This document shows positions 19,233 to 28,900 of a stretch of DNA of 64,000 nt, piece after piece. A program made the translations under genes and the position numbers. How positions within the stretch are numbered: position 1 is the stretch's first letter; the number at the start of each line of letters is the position of its first letter. The DNA is from Tritrichomonas musculus (Eukaryota > Parabasalia > Tritrichomonadida > Tritrichomonadidae). Location of the stretch: positions 558,001 to 622,000 of the forward strand of contig JAPFFF010000058.1 of NCBI GenBank assembly GCA_039105265.1. Direction: 5' to 3'. Under the pieces are notes generated by a model that was not told the origin of the DNA, ran no database searches, and was given only the letters and a program-made list of their open reading frames with translations.

Positions 19233-21101
19233 ATGCTGCAAAACACCAATTTATTTGATAAAATAACACCCAAATGGCAGGCAAGAATTAACAGATGCTT
19301 TGATATTACCCGGATTCTAGCAAATAAATCACCAGAGAAAGCTGAAATCATGTATGTTCAATTAAAAGATTCGATTTATGCTCATTTACAATCGAGGTTA
19401 GAAGCCTTTATTTTTGTATTTACTAATATTTGTTTCGTTTGGCCTTCATATATTCCACAAGCAGTCCAAATTTACAAGTTTTTTGATAATTCTCAATCTA
19501 ACGAAAATGTTTTTGGAAAAGCAAAGCAAATAATATACAAACAACTTTTTCATTGGTATTTTGGCGATAGATTTGATGACGCTTTTTTTTTTGTTTTACA
19601 AATATTCTTACAATGCATTGAACAACAAGTTTTTGATATGAAAGAATTTATATCAAAGTTAAAAAAGAAGTTTATTAAAAAAAGCGTCTTTTGTAATCAA
19701 CTTAGCATGATCGCTTTATATTTTTCGCCTGAAATCGAGAAAGAGGACATCCAATTTTTCCAAGAAACACGAAAATATATTCAACAATGCCAAATTCGAA
19801 GGATCTTAAGTCCCAAAGTTTATTTAATTTTACTTGATTATGAGAAATATCAACGTAACAACTGGGAGTATTTAAAAAAAAATCGAAAAATAATTCCTGA
19901 AATGAACTATGAACTATTTAGTTCATTTTATTATGATGATATTGATAAATTTATTGAATTAATTCAGAAGGAACAAAAAACAGATAACAATAAGAATGGC
20001 CCAGTATTAAATGCTATCTTAGAGAATCCACCATTTTCAGTTTTCACTCTTTTTGATAACGATATACCATACATAAATGCCGCTGCTATTTTTGGGGCAG
20101 AAAAAATTTTTGCGTACTTGTATGAATCAGGCGTTTCTCTTCACTCAATATGCAAAAATGGCGCAACTATTGATCAATGTGCATGTATCTGCCCAAAACC
20201 AGCAATTATTTCAATTCTTGAAAAAGAAAACGTAAGTTTTGCTAATTCCTTACCTAGTTTTGCACATTGCTTTGATATGGAAGCCGTTAATCATTATATG
20301 TATCTTATTTCTAAAACAAAAATGGGTTTAACACCCACCGGAACAACTCCTGTAAATATGTCTATTATGTGTTGTAATTCTTATCTTTTCAGAATTTGCC
20401 TAGAAAAAAATCCTGATATTGACTTAGATGATCAATATGGTATGAGACCTCTTGATTATTCTTGTCAATTTGGAAATATTATTTTTTATAAATCTTTGCT
20501 TTTAGCAGGTGCAGATATATCAAAAGCAAATCCTGCCTTTTATGCGGCTAATTATGGAAACTCTGCTATATTGAATTCACTTCTCAAAAATGATTCTATT
20601 GATATGGATAAGCTTGATGAAAAACATGATGTGACTCCGTTAAAAGGTGCCATTATGAATTCTCATTATGAAGTTGTCAAGTTATTAGTTAATTCACGAA
20701 AAGTTGATCTTTCAAGACGATTCAAAAGTAATTTAACATATATTAATTTTGCTGCTTCTCAAAACGATATTAGGATATTGAAACTAATTTTGGAAAATAC
20801 TCATACTAGCGTTGCTAGTTTAGCCGTTTCACCTCTTTTTAACTCAATTCATTTTAATTGCATTCAAACTACAGAATATTTACTTAATAATGTTGAAGGA
20901 ATCAACCCTAACAAACTATGCCAAAATGCTGATATAAATGCTCTTTGGCTTGCAGTGAAGGGTAGCTGTTACGATATTGTAGAAATGATTCTCGAAAAAG
21001 ATATCGTCAAATTATCATCAAATGAAGTTGTTCTAGCTCAAGATAATCAAGACAGCAAAATGGTTGAAATCCTTGGCAAATATGAATTATCAACTTCGTG
21101 A
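19233..21101 (+). CDS. Ankyrin-repeat protein (trichomonad DUF3447-like family)
   Basis: 622 aa from ATG 19233. The frame is open back to a TTG at 19185, but no ATG occurs earlier in it. The N-terminal half (about 1-230) is a helical region rich in Phe, Tyr and Ile, typical of the large trichomonad ankyrin family annotated DUF3447. From about residue 250 ankyrin-like repeats follow: INAAAIFGAEKIFAYLYESG, YGMRPLDYSCQFGNIIFYKS, PAFYAANYGNSAILNSLLKN, VTPLKGAIMNSHYEVVKLL, YINFAASQNDIRILKLIL and ALWLAVKGSCYDIVEMIL. The repeats are degenerate but spaced at about 33 residues. No catalytic domain, signal peptide or membrane span is seen. It is probably a cytosolic protein-binding scaffold; partners unknown. 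Confidence 0.8.
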   Translation: MLQNTNLFDKITPKWQARINRCFDITRILANKSPEKAEIMYVQLKDSIYAHLQSRLEAFIFVFTNICFVWPSYIPQAVQIYKFFDNSQSNENVFGKAKQIIYKQLFHWYFGDRFDDAFFFVLQIFLQCIEQQVFDMKEFISKLKKKFIKKSVFCNQLSMIALYFSPEIEKEDIQFFQETRKYIQQCQIRRILSPKVYLILLDYEKYQRNNWEYLKKNRKIIPEMNYELFSSFYYDDIDKFIELIQKEQKTDNNKNGPVLNAILENPPFSVFTLFDNDIPYINAAAIFGAEKIFAYLYESGVSLHSICKNGATIDQCACICPKPAIISILEKENVSFANSLPSFAHCFDMEAVNHYMYLISKTKMGLTPTGTTPVNMSIMCCNSYLFRICLEKNPDIDLDDQYGMRPLDYSCQFGNIIFYKSLLLAGADISKANPAFYAANYGNSAILNSLLKNDSIDMDKLDEKHDVTPLKGAIMNSHYEVVKLLVNSRKVDLSRRFKSNLTYINFAASQNDIRILKLILENTHTSVASLAVSPLFNSIHFNCIQTTEYLLNNVEGINPNKLCQNADINALWLAVKGSCYDIVEMILEKDIVKLSSNEVVLAQDNQDSKMVEILGKYELSTS

Positions 21102-21380
21102 TCTATATTTGTATTTTATATAAAATATATTAAAAAAAAATTGTTATTTAAATAATCAAAAACTACAAAATATATTTATATATTTAATGAAATATAAGTT
21201 ATTTATAATTTAATTAAATTGATTTAAATATATCTATATCATTAATATTAACATTTTATTGTAAAACTACTCAGAACTTTTTGTCATTTCCTTTATGTAA
21301 TTCGATAATTCTCAATGATTTGACAAATTTAAGCTAATTTTTTCAATATTTTTTTTTATACAAAACAAGAAGAAAGAAAT

Positions 21381-22475
21381 CTACAAAACGAAATTGTCAA
21401 GAACGACCCTTAAGTCTTCAATATTATCTGTACATCCTCTGAGTTTTTCATTCACAGTAAACTCAGCATCTTCAACATCCTGGAAATAAGGTTGTAGGAC
21501 GCCAGTTTGAGATGAGCTCATGTTGATCACATCTCCAGTATTTGTGTTAACCAAAAAGCCAGAGACACCTCTCATCATATTGACTGATTGAGAGAATTTT
21601 GAACGATAGGTTCCAACGAATATTTTAGAACCAACAAGCTTGACAAAACCGTTTATATCATCTGTACTTTTTTCAACATTCCAGAGCTTTTTCTGAAGTC
21701 CATTTAAAACTTCATCGCTATTTGAAACAATGACAATTTTGCACTTCTTTTCTGGATCAATTTGTTTCAAAAATGAAGTGAAGTTGCTTATAATCGTTTT
21801 TGCATTTTTTAATGTTTTCATTCTATGAACACTAGAAAATAAACGGGCGTCGATTCCTATAACATCACTGTCGCTTTTAACAACTTTGGTCGTGTCAAGC
21901 TTGATAAAGTGATGTGAGAGGAAATATGCGGCATGAATGCCAAAAAGTGAACGAAGACGGCTTCCGATAAAGTGATTCCCGTAAAGTGATGATATATCAT
22001 CGTAGTTTCGAACCAAAATAGGAATTGAAGGGGAATCGGTTTGAAAGTATGACTCATTTTTACAAAATAGTTCTCTTGCAACACGAAGTCGTTTGAATGA
22101 GTCAGCATCATAAAGTTTAGGTTCATCTAGGTTTTGGAATTGGAAATGAAATTCAGGTTGTGAATCTGAGAGCGGATAATGTCTCATTTCTAATTTAATG
22201 CTGCGATTTAATGCATATGCAAGTGCTGTGCCAAAAATAAAATGATTAAATTGTTCTTCTAAATTGGAAAAACGTGATGATATTATAATATTGCTATTTG
22301 GATTCAAAGGATAGGAAAAAGTATTATATGCTTTTTTAATTTCTTTAGGCGAAATTTCAGTTGTATTTGATATATCTTGATATCCTAAAGACCATATTGG
22401 AAGGTTCAATTTTTTGATTTTTTCACTGGAAATACATGATGAATAAATCCATAAAATGAAGAAAAGAAAATCCAT
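21381..22475 (-). CDS. Secretory-pathway protein, possibly fucosyltransferase-like
   Basis: 364 aa starting at the ATG at 22475. The frame extends to 22532 only through a TTG. From this ATG the protein begins with a signal peptide or signal anchor (MDFLFFILWIYSSCISSEK), which supports the start and places the protein in the ER/Golgi lumen. An early block (IISSRFSNLEEQF, then ALAYALNRSIKLEM) resembles the donor-site region of GT-B fucosyltransferases (R-x-x-N-x-x-x-Q ... AxxLNR). VIGIDARLF, KIVIVSNSDEVL and SKIFVGTYRSKFSQSVNMM fit the order of the C-terminal Rossmann half. The resemblance is by eye and weak; another lumenal glycan enzyme is possible. AACTTTTTGAA lies 53-63 bp upstream. Confidence 0.5.
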   Translation of the reverse strand: MDFLFFILWIYSSCISSEKIKKLNLPIWSLGYQDISNTTEISPKEIKKAYNTFSYPLNPNSNIIISSRFSNLEEQFNHFIFGTALAYALNRSIKLEMRHYPLSDSQPEFHFQFQNLDEPKLYDADSFKRLRVARELFCKNESYFQTDSPSIPILVRNYDDISSLYGNHFIGSRLRSLFGIHAAYFLSHHFIKLDTTKVVKSDSDVIGIDARLFSSVHRMKTLKNAKTIISNFTSFLKQIDPEKKCKIVIVSNSDEVLNGLQKKLWNVEKSTDDINGFVKLVGSKIFVGTYRSKFSQSVNMMRGVSGFLVNTNTGDVINMSSSQTGVLQPYFQDVEDAEFTVNEKLRGCTDNIEDLRVVLDNFVL

Positions 22476-22834
22476 ATTTTTTTTTGAATCAAAGGACAAA
22501 TATATATTCAAATATTTCAATTTATATTTCAAAAAGTTTTAATGAAATGATTTTATATTTTGCATAAAATATTGATTATCTTTTAATAAAATAGTAAAAA
22601 AGGAATCAAATTGTCTTATACTAATAATTTGACTAGATTTTATAATCAAATAAATTATTTTCATTGTCAATGTTAATCAAATAAGATTTTTGGTTTCATT
22701 TGTATTGATTATAACTAAAAAAAACATTTTAAAGTAATAAAAAAAAGCTTTGTTTAACATAATAATTAAAACACGCGAATAAAATAATATATTAATTAAT
22801 AACAAAACAAGAATTAAAGTAAATATTTGCCATT
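22476..22834. other. Spacer with AACTTTTTGAA motif
   Basis: About 360 bp between two minus-strand genes. Apart from AACTTTTTGAA (22528-22538, minus) I see no feature. Confidence 0.45.
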
Positions 22835-24217
22835 CTAGTCATAAATAGATCCGTATAAAAGTTGTTCCAATCTTGCCTTTTCAAGCAATTCTCTCTCTCT
22901 CTTTTCAGGGTCTTTCTTTGTAACTTTTGTAACTTGAACTTTATACATAAGAGGCCTTCCGTCTCTCTTTTTAACAGGCTTTGTTGCTCTTTCTTTCATT
23001 TGTTCAATTTTCTTTTTTTGCTCGAGTTCTTTTTTCCTTTGGTTTGCTTCACGTTGTTCTTTTCTCTTCCTTTCATTCAGCAACTTCAATTTTCGTGCAA
23101 CAAATAGAGGATCTAATTTTCGAATAACTCTTGACATTGCTTCAATCTGCTCTTCTATCATTGTGAGCATTGTGAGTGAGTTTTGGCCAAAAACTGAGGA
23201 ATTTTGATCGTTGGTTGTTTTGAAGCATTGCTTAAAAACATGGCCAATTTGTCGTTGTAAAAGTTGACTTTGTTTATCAAGCTCTGTTGATGGTGCTACT
23301 TGAGTTATATCATTCGTATTTTCAAAATCTTCATTTTCTAATCGTTCAATTTCTTCATCAATTTCTTTTAAATTTGCCTGGATTTGTTGAATTTGTTGAT
23401 CAATATCTGTCTCTGTTTCTTCTGTTTTGGCTTGCATTTCTTCGACATGATTAACAATGAATAAACTTTCATTTTCCAGTTTTTCAAAAAAGTTCATAAA
23501 TTCAGTAATTGTTTTTGGCCTTTCACCAATAGTATTTGTTATATCACGAAGTAGTTCATCATATGCTTGATATTGATTTAATATTTCTTCAAGCTTTGTA
23601 ATTTCTGCTTCCATCTGAGAAATTTTTTGTTTTTTGTTTTTAACTTGACTATTGACTTCAATACGACGATTAATATGCTCATCATTTCGTTTTCTATATC
23701 GATTTCGTATGTTTTCATTTTGGCTTGTTGATGTTTTCATAATATTCTGTGATTCTTTTAATTCAACTTCTAGAGATTCAAGTCTACTATTTTTTGTATC
23801 TTTCTGATTTTGAATTCTTTCTATTTCTTGTTCATGTCGAGAAATTAATAAATTAGATAAAAAAATTTCTCTTTGCTCTTGAATCAATTGATTTGTATGC
23901 TGCTGCCTTTGACGAATTTCACCTACAGGCTTAACATCATCCTCACCTAAACTTAAATCAACTTTCATCTTCTGTTCATAATTATGTTGAATCGCTCTTC
24001 TTGAAGAATATGGCGATTTCGGAATTGCTCTTTGCATTATAGTCATTTTTTTCTGCTTTTTAGTATTTTCCATCTTAATTCGCTCTTTTTCATCTTTTTG
24101 TCCAAAAAGATCAGTTGATGTAGGTAAAGTAAATGGATTTGGCTCTTTGAGAGGATCTCGGATAATTGGTTTACATTTCTCTTGAGCTTTCCAAGAAATT
24201 TCTTTTTTAACTCTCAT
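22835..24217 (-). CDS. CFAP100-like coiled-coil axonemal protein
   Basis: 460 aa. The N-terminus has NPFTLPTSTDLFGQKDEKER (about residues 27-46), the NPF-x-x-P ... F-x-x-x-D-x-E-K motif that opens CFAP100/CCDC37 proteins, followed by a basic helix. A DUF4200-like coiled coil follows, starting REIFLSNLLISRHEQEIERI (about 115-135) and running to about 215. More coiled coil (to about 410) and a Lys/Glu-rich tail complete it. In Chlamydomonas FAP100 pairs with FAP73 in the MIA complex that docks inner dynein arms and modifies beating. A flagellar role in this trichomonad is inferred from family resemblance. A neighbouring small coiled-coil gene (24416-24844) lies 198 bp upstream on the same strand. 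TCATA overlaps the start codon. Confidence 0.65.
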   Translation of the reverse strand: MRVKKEISWKAQEKCKPIIRDPLKEPNPFTLPTSTDLFGQKDEKERIKMENTKKQKKMTIMQRAIPKSPYSSRRAIQHNYEQKMKVDLSLGEDDVKPVGEIRQRQQHTNQLIQEQREIFLSNLLISRHEQEIERIQNQKDTKNSRLESLEVELKESQNIMKTSTSQNENIRNRYRKRNDEHINRRIEVNSQVKNKKQKISQMEAEITKLEEILNQYQAYDELLRDITNTIGERPKTITEFMNFFEKLENESLFIVNHVEEMQAKTEETETDIDQQIQQIQANLKEIDEEIERLENEDFENTNDITQVAPSTELDKQSQLLQRQIGHVFKQCFKTTNDQNSSVFGQNSLTMLTMIEEQIEAMSRVIRKLDPLFVARKLKLLNERKRKEQREANQRKKELEQKKKIEQMKERATKPVKKRDGRPLMYKVQVTKVTKKDPEKRERELLEKARLEQLLYGSIYD

Positions 24218-24293
24218 ATGAGAGAATAATTTTTAATTCAATATTTTCTTAAACTTTAATTAAAATTTCAAGCAAAATCTAGTACGTTAAATA

Positions 24294-24325
<32 letters not shown>

Positions 24326-24415
24326 CAGCATATTCATGAAAAGATTACGATGAATAATAATTTACCAAACACATTAGACAATTATAAAATTAAACATAAA
24401 TATATTTTCTAACAT

Positions 24416-24844
24416 CTAAAGGAAAGAATTATATTTTGCTAAAAATTTTTGCATCAACCTTGTGTCTTGTCGAACACGTTTGTAAAGAGGATCTGATTCT
24501 TGAAGTTGCTCTTCGCACTGTTTAGGTTCAAGTCTTTGTAGTGATAATATTTGAGACATAATTAAGTTTGAATTTTCTTCTCGCCTTCTTGGAGTTACAT
24601 TTTTTTGTGAGGCAGGCGGAAATAAACTTTTTGATAATTGTTTTATTTCTTCATCGAATTGAACCATATCAAAACATTGATTTTCTTGGCTTGAAATCAT
24701 TTGATCAAACATTGTCTGAATTTTATTGATATTTTCTTCCAAAGTTACTGAGAGACCTTTGAGCTTGTTTAATCGTCGCTCTAATTCACTGTTTCTTGCT
24801 TTAAGAATTGTGAGGTGTGTTTGAGGATCCGCGTTAACTGTCAT
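24416..24844 (-). CDS. Small coiled-coil protein, unknown
   Basis: 142 aa. Residues about 10-60 form a heptad-like coiled coil (ILKARNSELERRLNKLKGL). A Pro/Arg-rich linker (SLFPPASQKNVTPRRR) and a second helix (SNLIMSQILSLQRLEPK) follow. No known domain, no membrane span, no signal peptide. Same strand as the CFAP100-like gene and next to it. A role in the same cytoskeletal structure is only a guess from proximity. TCACTTTTCA (24871-24880, minus) lies about 27 bp upstream of the ATG. Confidence 0.6.
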   Translation of the reverse strand: MTVNADPQTHLTILKARNSELERRLNKLKGLSVTLEENINKIQTMFDQMISSQENQCFDMVQFDEEIKQLSKSLFPPASQKNVTPRRREENSNLIMSQILSLQRLEPKQCEEQLQESDPLYKRVRQDTRLMQKFLAKYNSFL

Positions 24845-25414
24845 TAAATTTTATTTATCAAGTTATTTGGTGAAAAGTGATTTGAAATTTAATATGATAA
24901 CGTTTTTTTTATTTTTTCAAACTATACCAAAAAAACACATATGTTTGTTTAAATAAACAAATTATTAAAAAGCATTAAGATGCAAAACAATGAATATCAT
25001 GAAAATGAAGATAATAAAAAATCAATATTTTCATTAGGCTTGTTATATCTCGATAATTAATATCAATAATCAGTACGTTTTTTTGATATTGATAACAAAA
25101 CTATAAATATGATAGAAGATGTCGATATCAAATCTCAAGAAAAATTTTGATATCAAAAAAAAAATTTTCAAAAAATCTATGATAAAAATAAATACAAATA
25201 TATTCGTTTATAATGAATTTAAATAATAAAAAATGAGAATATATGTTTTATCTAAATGTAATAATCTTTTTCAAAGATAAAAATAAAATCAAATAATTTT
25301 TAGCAAGTGAATAATGTCTGATAATGATTGGCATCAAATCATTCTTTTTTTCTATTGAAAAAGAGGAGAAAAAAATTGAATAAAAAATCATCGTACTGAA
25401 GTAAAATTTCCAAA
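24845..25414. other. Divergent spacer with a dispersed-repeat relative
   Basis: About 570 bp between divergent genes. It contains, at about 25034-25190, a diverged relative of the dispersed repeat at 3757: TAGGCTTGTTAT, then TATCTCGATAATTAATATCAA, then AAAAATTTTGATATC. The rest is AT-rich. Confidence 0.45.
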
Positions 25415-25750
25415 ATGTCTTTTGATTCAGATAGCTCAAGTTCAGATATGGAATACTGGGAAAATGAATTAGTTTATTTACGGCCAAAGCAAGTTTGGTA
25501 TCAGCCATTTTACAAAACATGCTATTTAACAAATATATCATTTACCGTTAAACCTGAAAAAGCTGAATATGCTCATGCTATTTTACAATGTTATATCGAT
25601 GATAATCCAGTTACTCTTTGTTCGTTATATCCCAATAAACCATCTCAGAAAATGAACATTGTTTGGGCGCCCGATCAAAAAATTCGTCTTGTTAATATAG
25701 GAAATCATCCAGTTACACTTAATATTCTTGTGAGGAAATTGTCCCCATAA
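25415..25750 (+). CDS. Stand-alone nucleoplasmin-like (NPL) domain protein
   Basis: 111 aa. After a short acidic Ser/Asp lead (SFDSDSSSSDMEYW) the whole protein looks like one nucleoplasmin-fold beta-sandwich: W-x-x-x-L-x-x-L-x-P-x-Q at about 14-26, TCYLTNISFTV (about 38-48), HAILQCYIDDNPVTLCSLYP (about 57-76; LCSL-x-P-x-K is a hallmark of the NPL domain of FKBP39/46-type proteins), then IRLVNIGNHPVTLNILV at the end. NPL proteins assemble as pentamers that chaperone histones H2A-H2B. Unlike FKBP-type NPL proteins there is no FKBP domain and no long acidic or Lys-rich linker; unlike animal nucleoplasmins there is no acidic tail. A minimal histone chaperone is the best guess; another small beta-sandwich is possible. 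It lies 190 bp before VPS8, same strand. Confidence 0.6.
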   Translation: MSFDSDSSSSDMEYWENELVYLRPKQVWYQPFYKTCYLTNISFTVKPEKAEYAHAILQCYIDDNPVTLCSLYPNKPSQKMNIVWAPDQKIRLVNIGNHPVTLNILVRKLSP

Positions 25751-25940
25751 AATTATCAAAAAATTCCAATTTTTATATATATATATTATTTATTATTATT
25801 CCATAAAAATATTGACAGCCTATATATATCGTTGATTTATTTAATTCTTAGTCACTTTTATACATTTAGTTGTTGATTTTCATGCTAAGATTTGTTAATA
25901 AAACTATGACATGTGATATGAAAATTTAAAATTTTTAAAA

Positions 25941-28900
25941 ATGAAATCTGATTTTAATATAGAAACAAATAAACAATTTGAAAATACTATCGAAACTCTA
26001 GGTATAGAATCAATTATTAGTGCAGCGAATGTTGGATCATCTTTTGTTTTTGCAACGAATGATTTTTATCCTTTATATTACGATTTTGAATCAAATGACT
26101 ATATGATTTTCCATGGAAAATTAAAACGTCGCTCAGATATTACGTGTATTGATATTTCTGACAACAAAAAGTTTGTAGTTGCTGGTCATGAAAATGGAAT
26201 GATCTCGTTATGGTCAATTCCTGATAATTTTACTTTTCTTAGATCTTTTCAAAAAATTCATGAAGATAAAACATCGATCACGCATATTAAATTTGGACGA
26301 AATTCAGAAACAATATATGTTGGAGATGAAAAAGGTATTGTTACGCAAATTAGTATTACAGTTATTATTAAAGCATATGCATTTCGAGAAGTTCTTGTTT
26401 ATAATGGTAGTAATGTCAAAGAAGAAGACGAAAATGGAAATTCAATTTCGCCAGAATTAACAGGAATTATAGTATCAAGAGAGGGAGATCCATTTCCGAT
26501 TGGCTTTCTCACTTATGAAAATTATTATGTTACATTTGATCCCAGTGCTATTGCAGGATTTAATTTTACAGGTCAAGAAAAGAAATTAATTTTGTATGTA
26601 TCAGAAAAATTACTTAATCAGCCAACTATTTCACTATTTTCGAGAGCTGTTGATTATTTTATGAATATTTCAATTGGATCATCATTACGGATGCTTCAAA
26701 TACGAGATCCAAATGAAACCGTTCCATTATTAGGCGATATTAAATTCAAGAACGACATTATAGTACGTACACTTTTTCTTTCATCATCGCTGATAGCGAT
26801 TGTACTTTCCAGTGGCTCGATTCAATTAATGCTATATAATGGCGAGATTGTCTCACAAAACACTTCCGACCAATTAACCCAAATATTAAGCAACAATGTC
26901 ATTGACTTTTCCTGTTATGATGAGAAAGTGTTCATTATTAATGAGAAAAATGTTTTTTGGCTTCGTTTTGCAAATTGGGAAGTGACGATCGAAAACATGG
27001 CCAAAAAAGGTGAATGGAAAAGTGCTTTCCAATCTCTTTCAGAGATTAATTTAGATCTCAGTTGTAACCTTATCGGCATTCCACAGAACATGTCCGTTCG
27101 TCGTCGTAAAGTATCAGATCTCGGCCGCAAGCTCATTATTCAATACTTTGAAAATTCACTTGCGAACGATACGAAAACCGACGACTTACTTGACAAAATC
27201 GCCAACGTGACAGTCAACATAACGACGCTTGATATGAATCCGATTCTCACTGAAAACATCTACAATTTATTCCTCTCAAAAGATAAAGAAAAAGATTTTT
27301 TTGAAGGAATTAAAAAGGCAGAGGCCAAACAATTTGCCCTTCTTTGCTCGCCCACTTTTGTCAGCCACTTCATTGAGTACTCGATAAAGGCGGCAAATTT
27401 AGAAGAATGCGAAAATTACCTCCTTTCGCTCAAATATGAAGAGACTCAAATAAAACCGTTAATTAAAGTGGCCGCAAAATATAAACTTCTCAAATTGGTT
27501 CGTCACTTTTATCTCAATTATTTGCACGATTGCGTGACACCCTGCATTTTCTACTACGAAGATGGCCGCATTGTTGAGTACGTCGACTACATCTTCAATG
27601 AGGAAAGCACTGAGAAAGGTGAAAATAACGTCCAAATTGGCCTTCATTCTTCTGGCTCAAAAAATGAGTATTTCATGAATGAGAAAAGGATGAAGATTAG
27701 AGAGACAGCTGTGATCGTCTGGCTTCTAATTCCTGAGAAAGTTGAAGGTGGCGATTTCATGTATTTGAGATTCAAAAAGTTCGTCTCTTCAAATTGGCAA
27801 GTCGGGCTAAATTACGTCTCAATTTTTGCGAATTTGATAACGACGATAAAAATACGTTATTCATTTGATGATACTCTTCATATTGGAACACTCGTTGAAG
27901 CCGTCCTTGAGACACTCGACAGTGAAACATATGAAACGACAGAACCGTTTTTGAATGTGATTTTGCCATATGCGGCCAAATATCATATTGAAATTGGTAA
28001 CACTTCACTTCGTCACATTTTGAAATGGATTTTCGAATCAAAAAGTGACAGTGCCGATAGAGAAACCGTTTTACGAACGGTTGTTAAGAAAAACCCGAAT
28101 TTAATTCCAGAAAACTTTTTGATTCAATTTTGTGAACGATCAAATTTTGTCACTTTTTTGATCGATCACTTCATGCCACAGAAAAAGTATACGAAAATTG
28201 TTAACTCAATGATTCTTAACGAAAAATACCGACCATTTATAATCGACTTTTTGAAAGAAAGATTGAATGAGTCAAATAATTCAGAGCTCTCACAAATTGA
28301 AAGAAACGAGATCCAACAAAATGTCAAAACGGTTGTTTACAAGACATGCCAACCGTTACTTTTACTAGATGAACAAAAATTTGTCACTTTTATAGTTGAC
28401 CATTTTTCACCAAAAGAAATGAACGATATAATTGGCCTTCTCAAACCGCCAGAAAGGTTAATTTTCCTTTTAAGGCTACGAGAGATCAACTATGAATTGA
28501 CCGAGGAACAGAAGATGCTGACCTTCGAACTTCTGCTTCAATATCGTCCATCGACGGCCGAGCAGTTTCTTACTGAGAACATCAACGACATGGACATCAA
28601 CAAGGCCAACGATCTCAGCATCAAGTACAGCCGAGTTGACTGCCAAGTATCAATCAAAGTCTATCTTCGGCAGTACAACGAAGCTACGCAGCAAGTTGGC
28701 AGCCAAATTGAGAAGAACCTTCTCGATTTCATTGAAAGTGACTCGACTGAGAATCCATCGACGATCGACCAACTCGCGGACATGAAGGACATGAAGTCCT
28801 GCATGGAGATCATCGACACATCGATCTATCTGTTGACGACGATATCGAAGGACAGCAACGACAAGATGGCCTTTCAAAAGGGCTATTTTTGCTTCCTTTT

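Noticed and set aside
22476-22532. Upstream TTG start for the fucosyltransferase-like gene
   Set aside because: The ATG at 22475 gives a clean signal peptide; the extension is AT-rich leader and overlaps the upstream motif.
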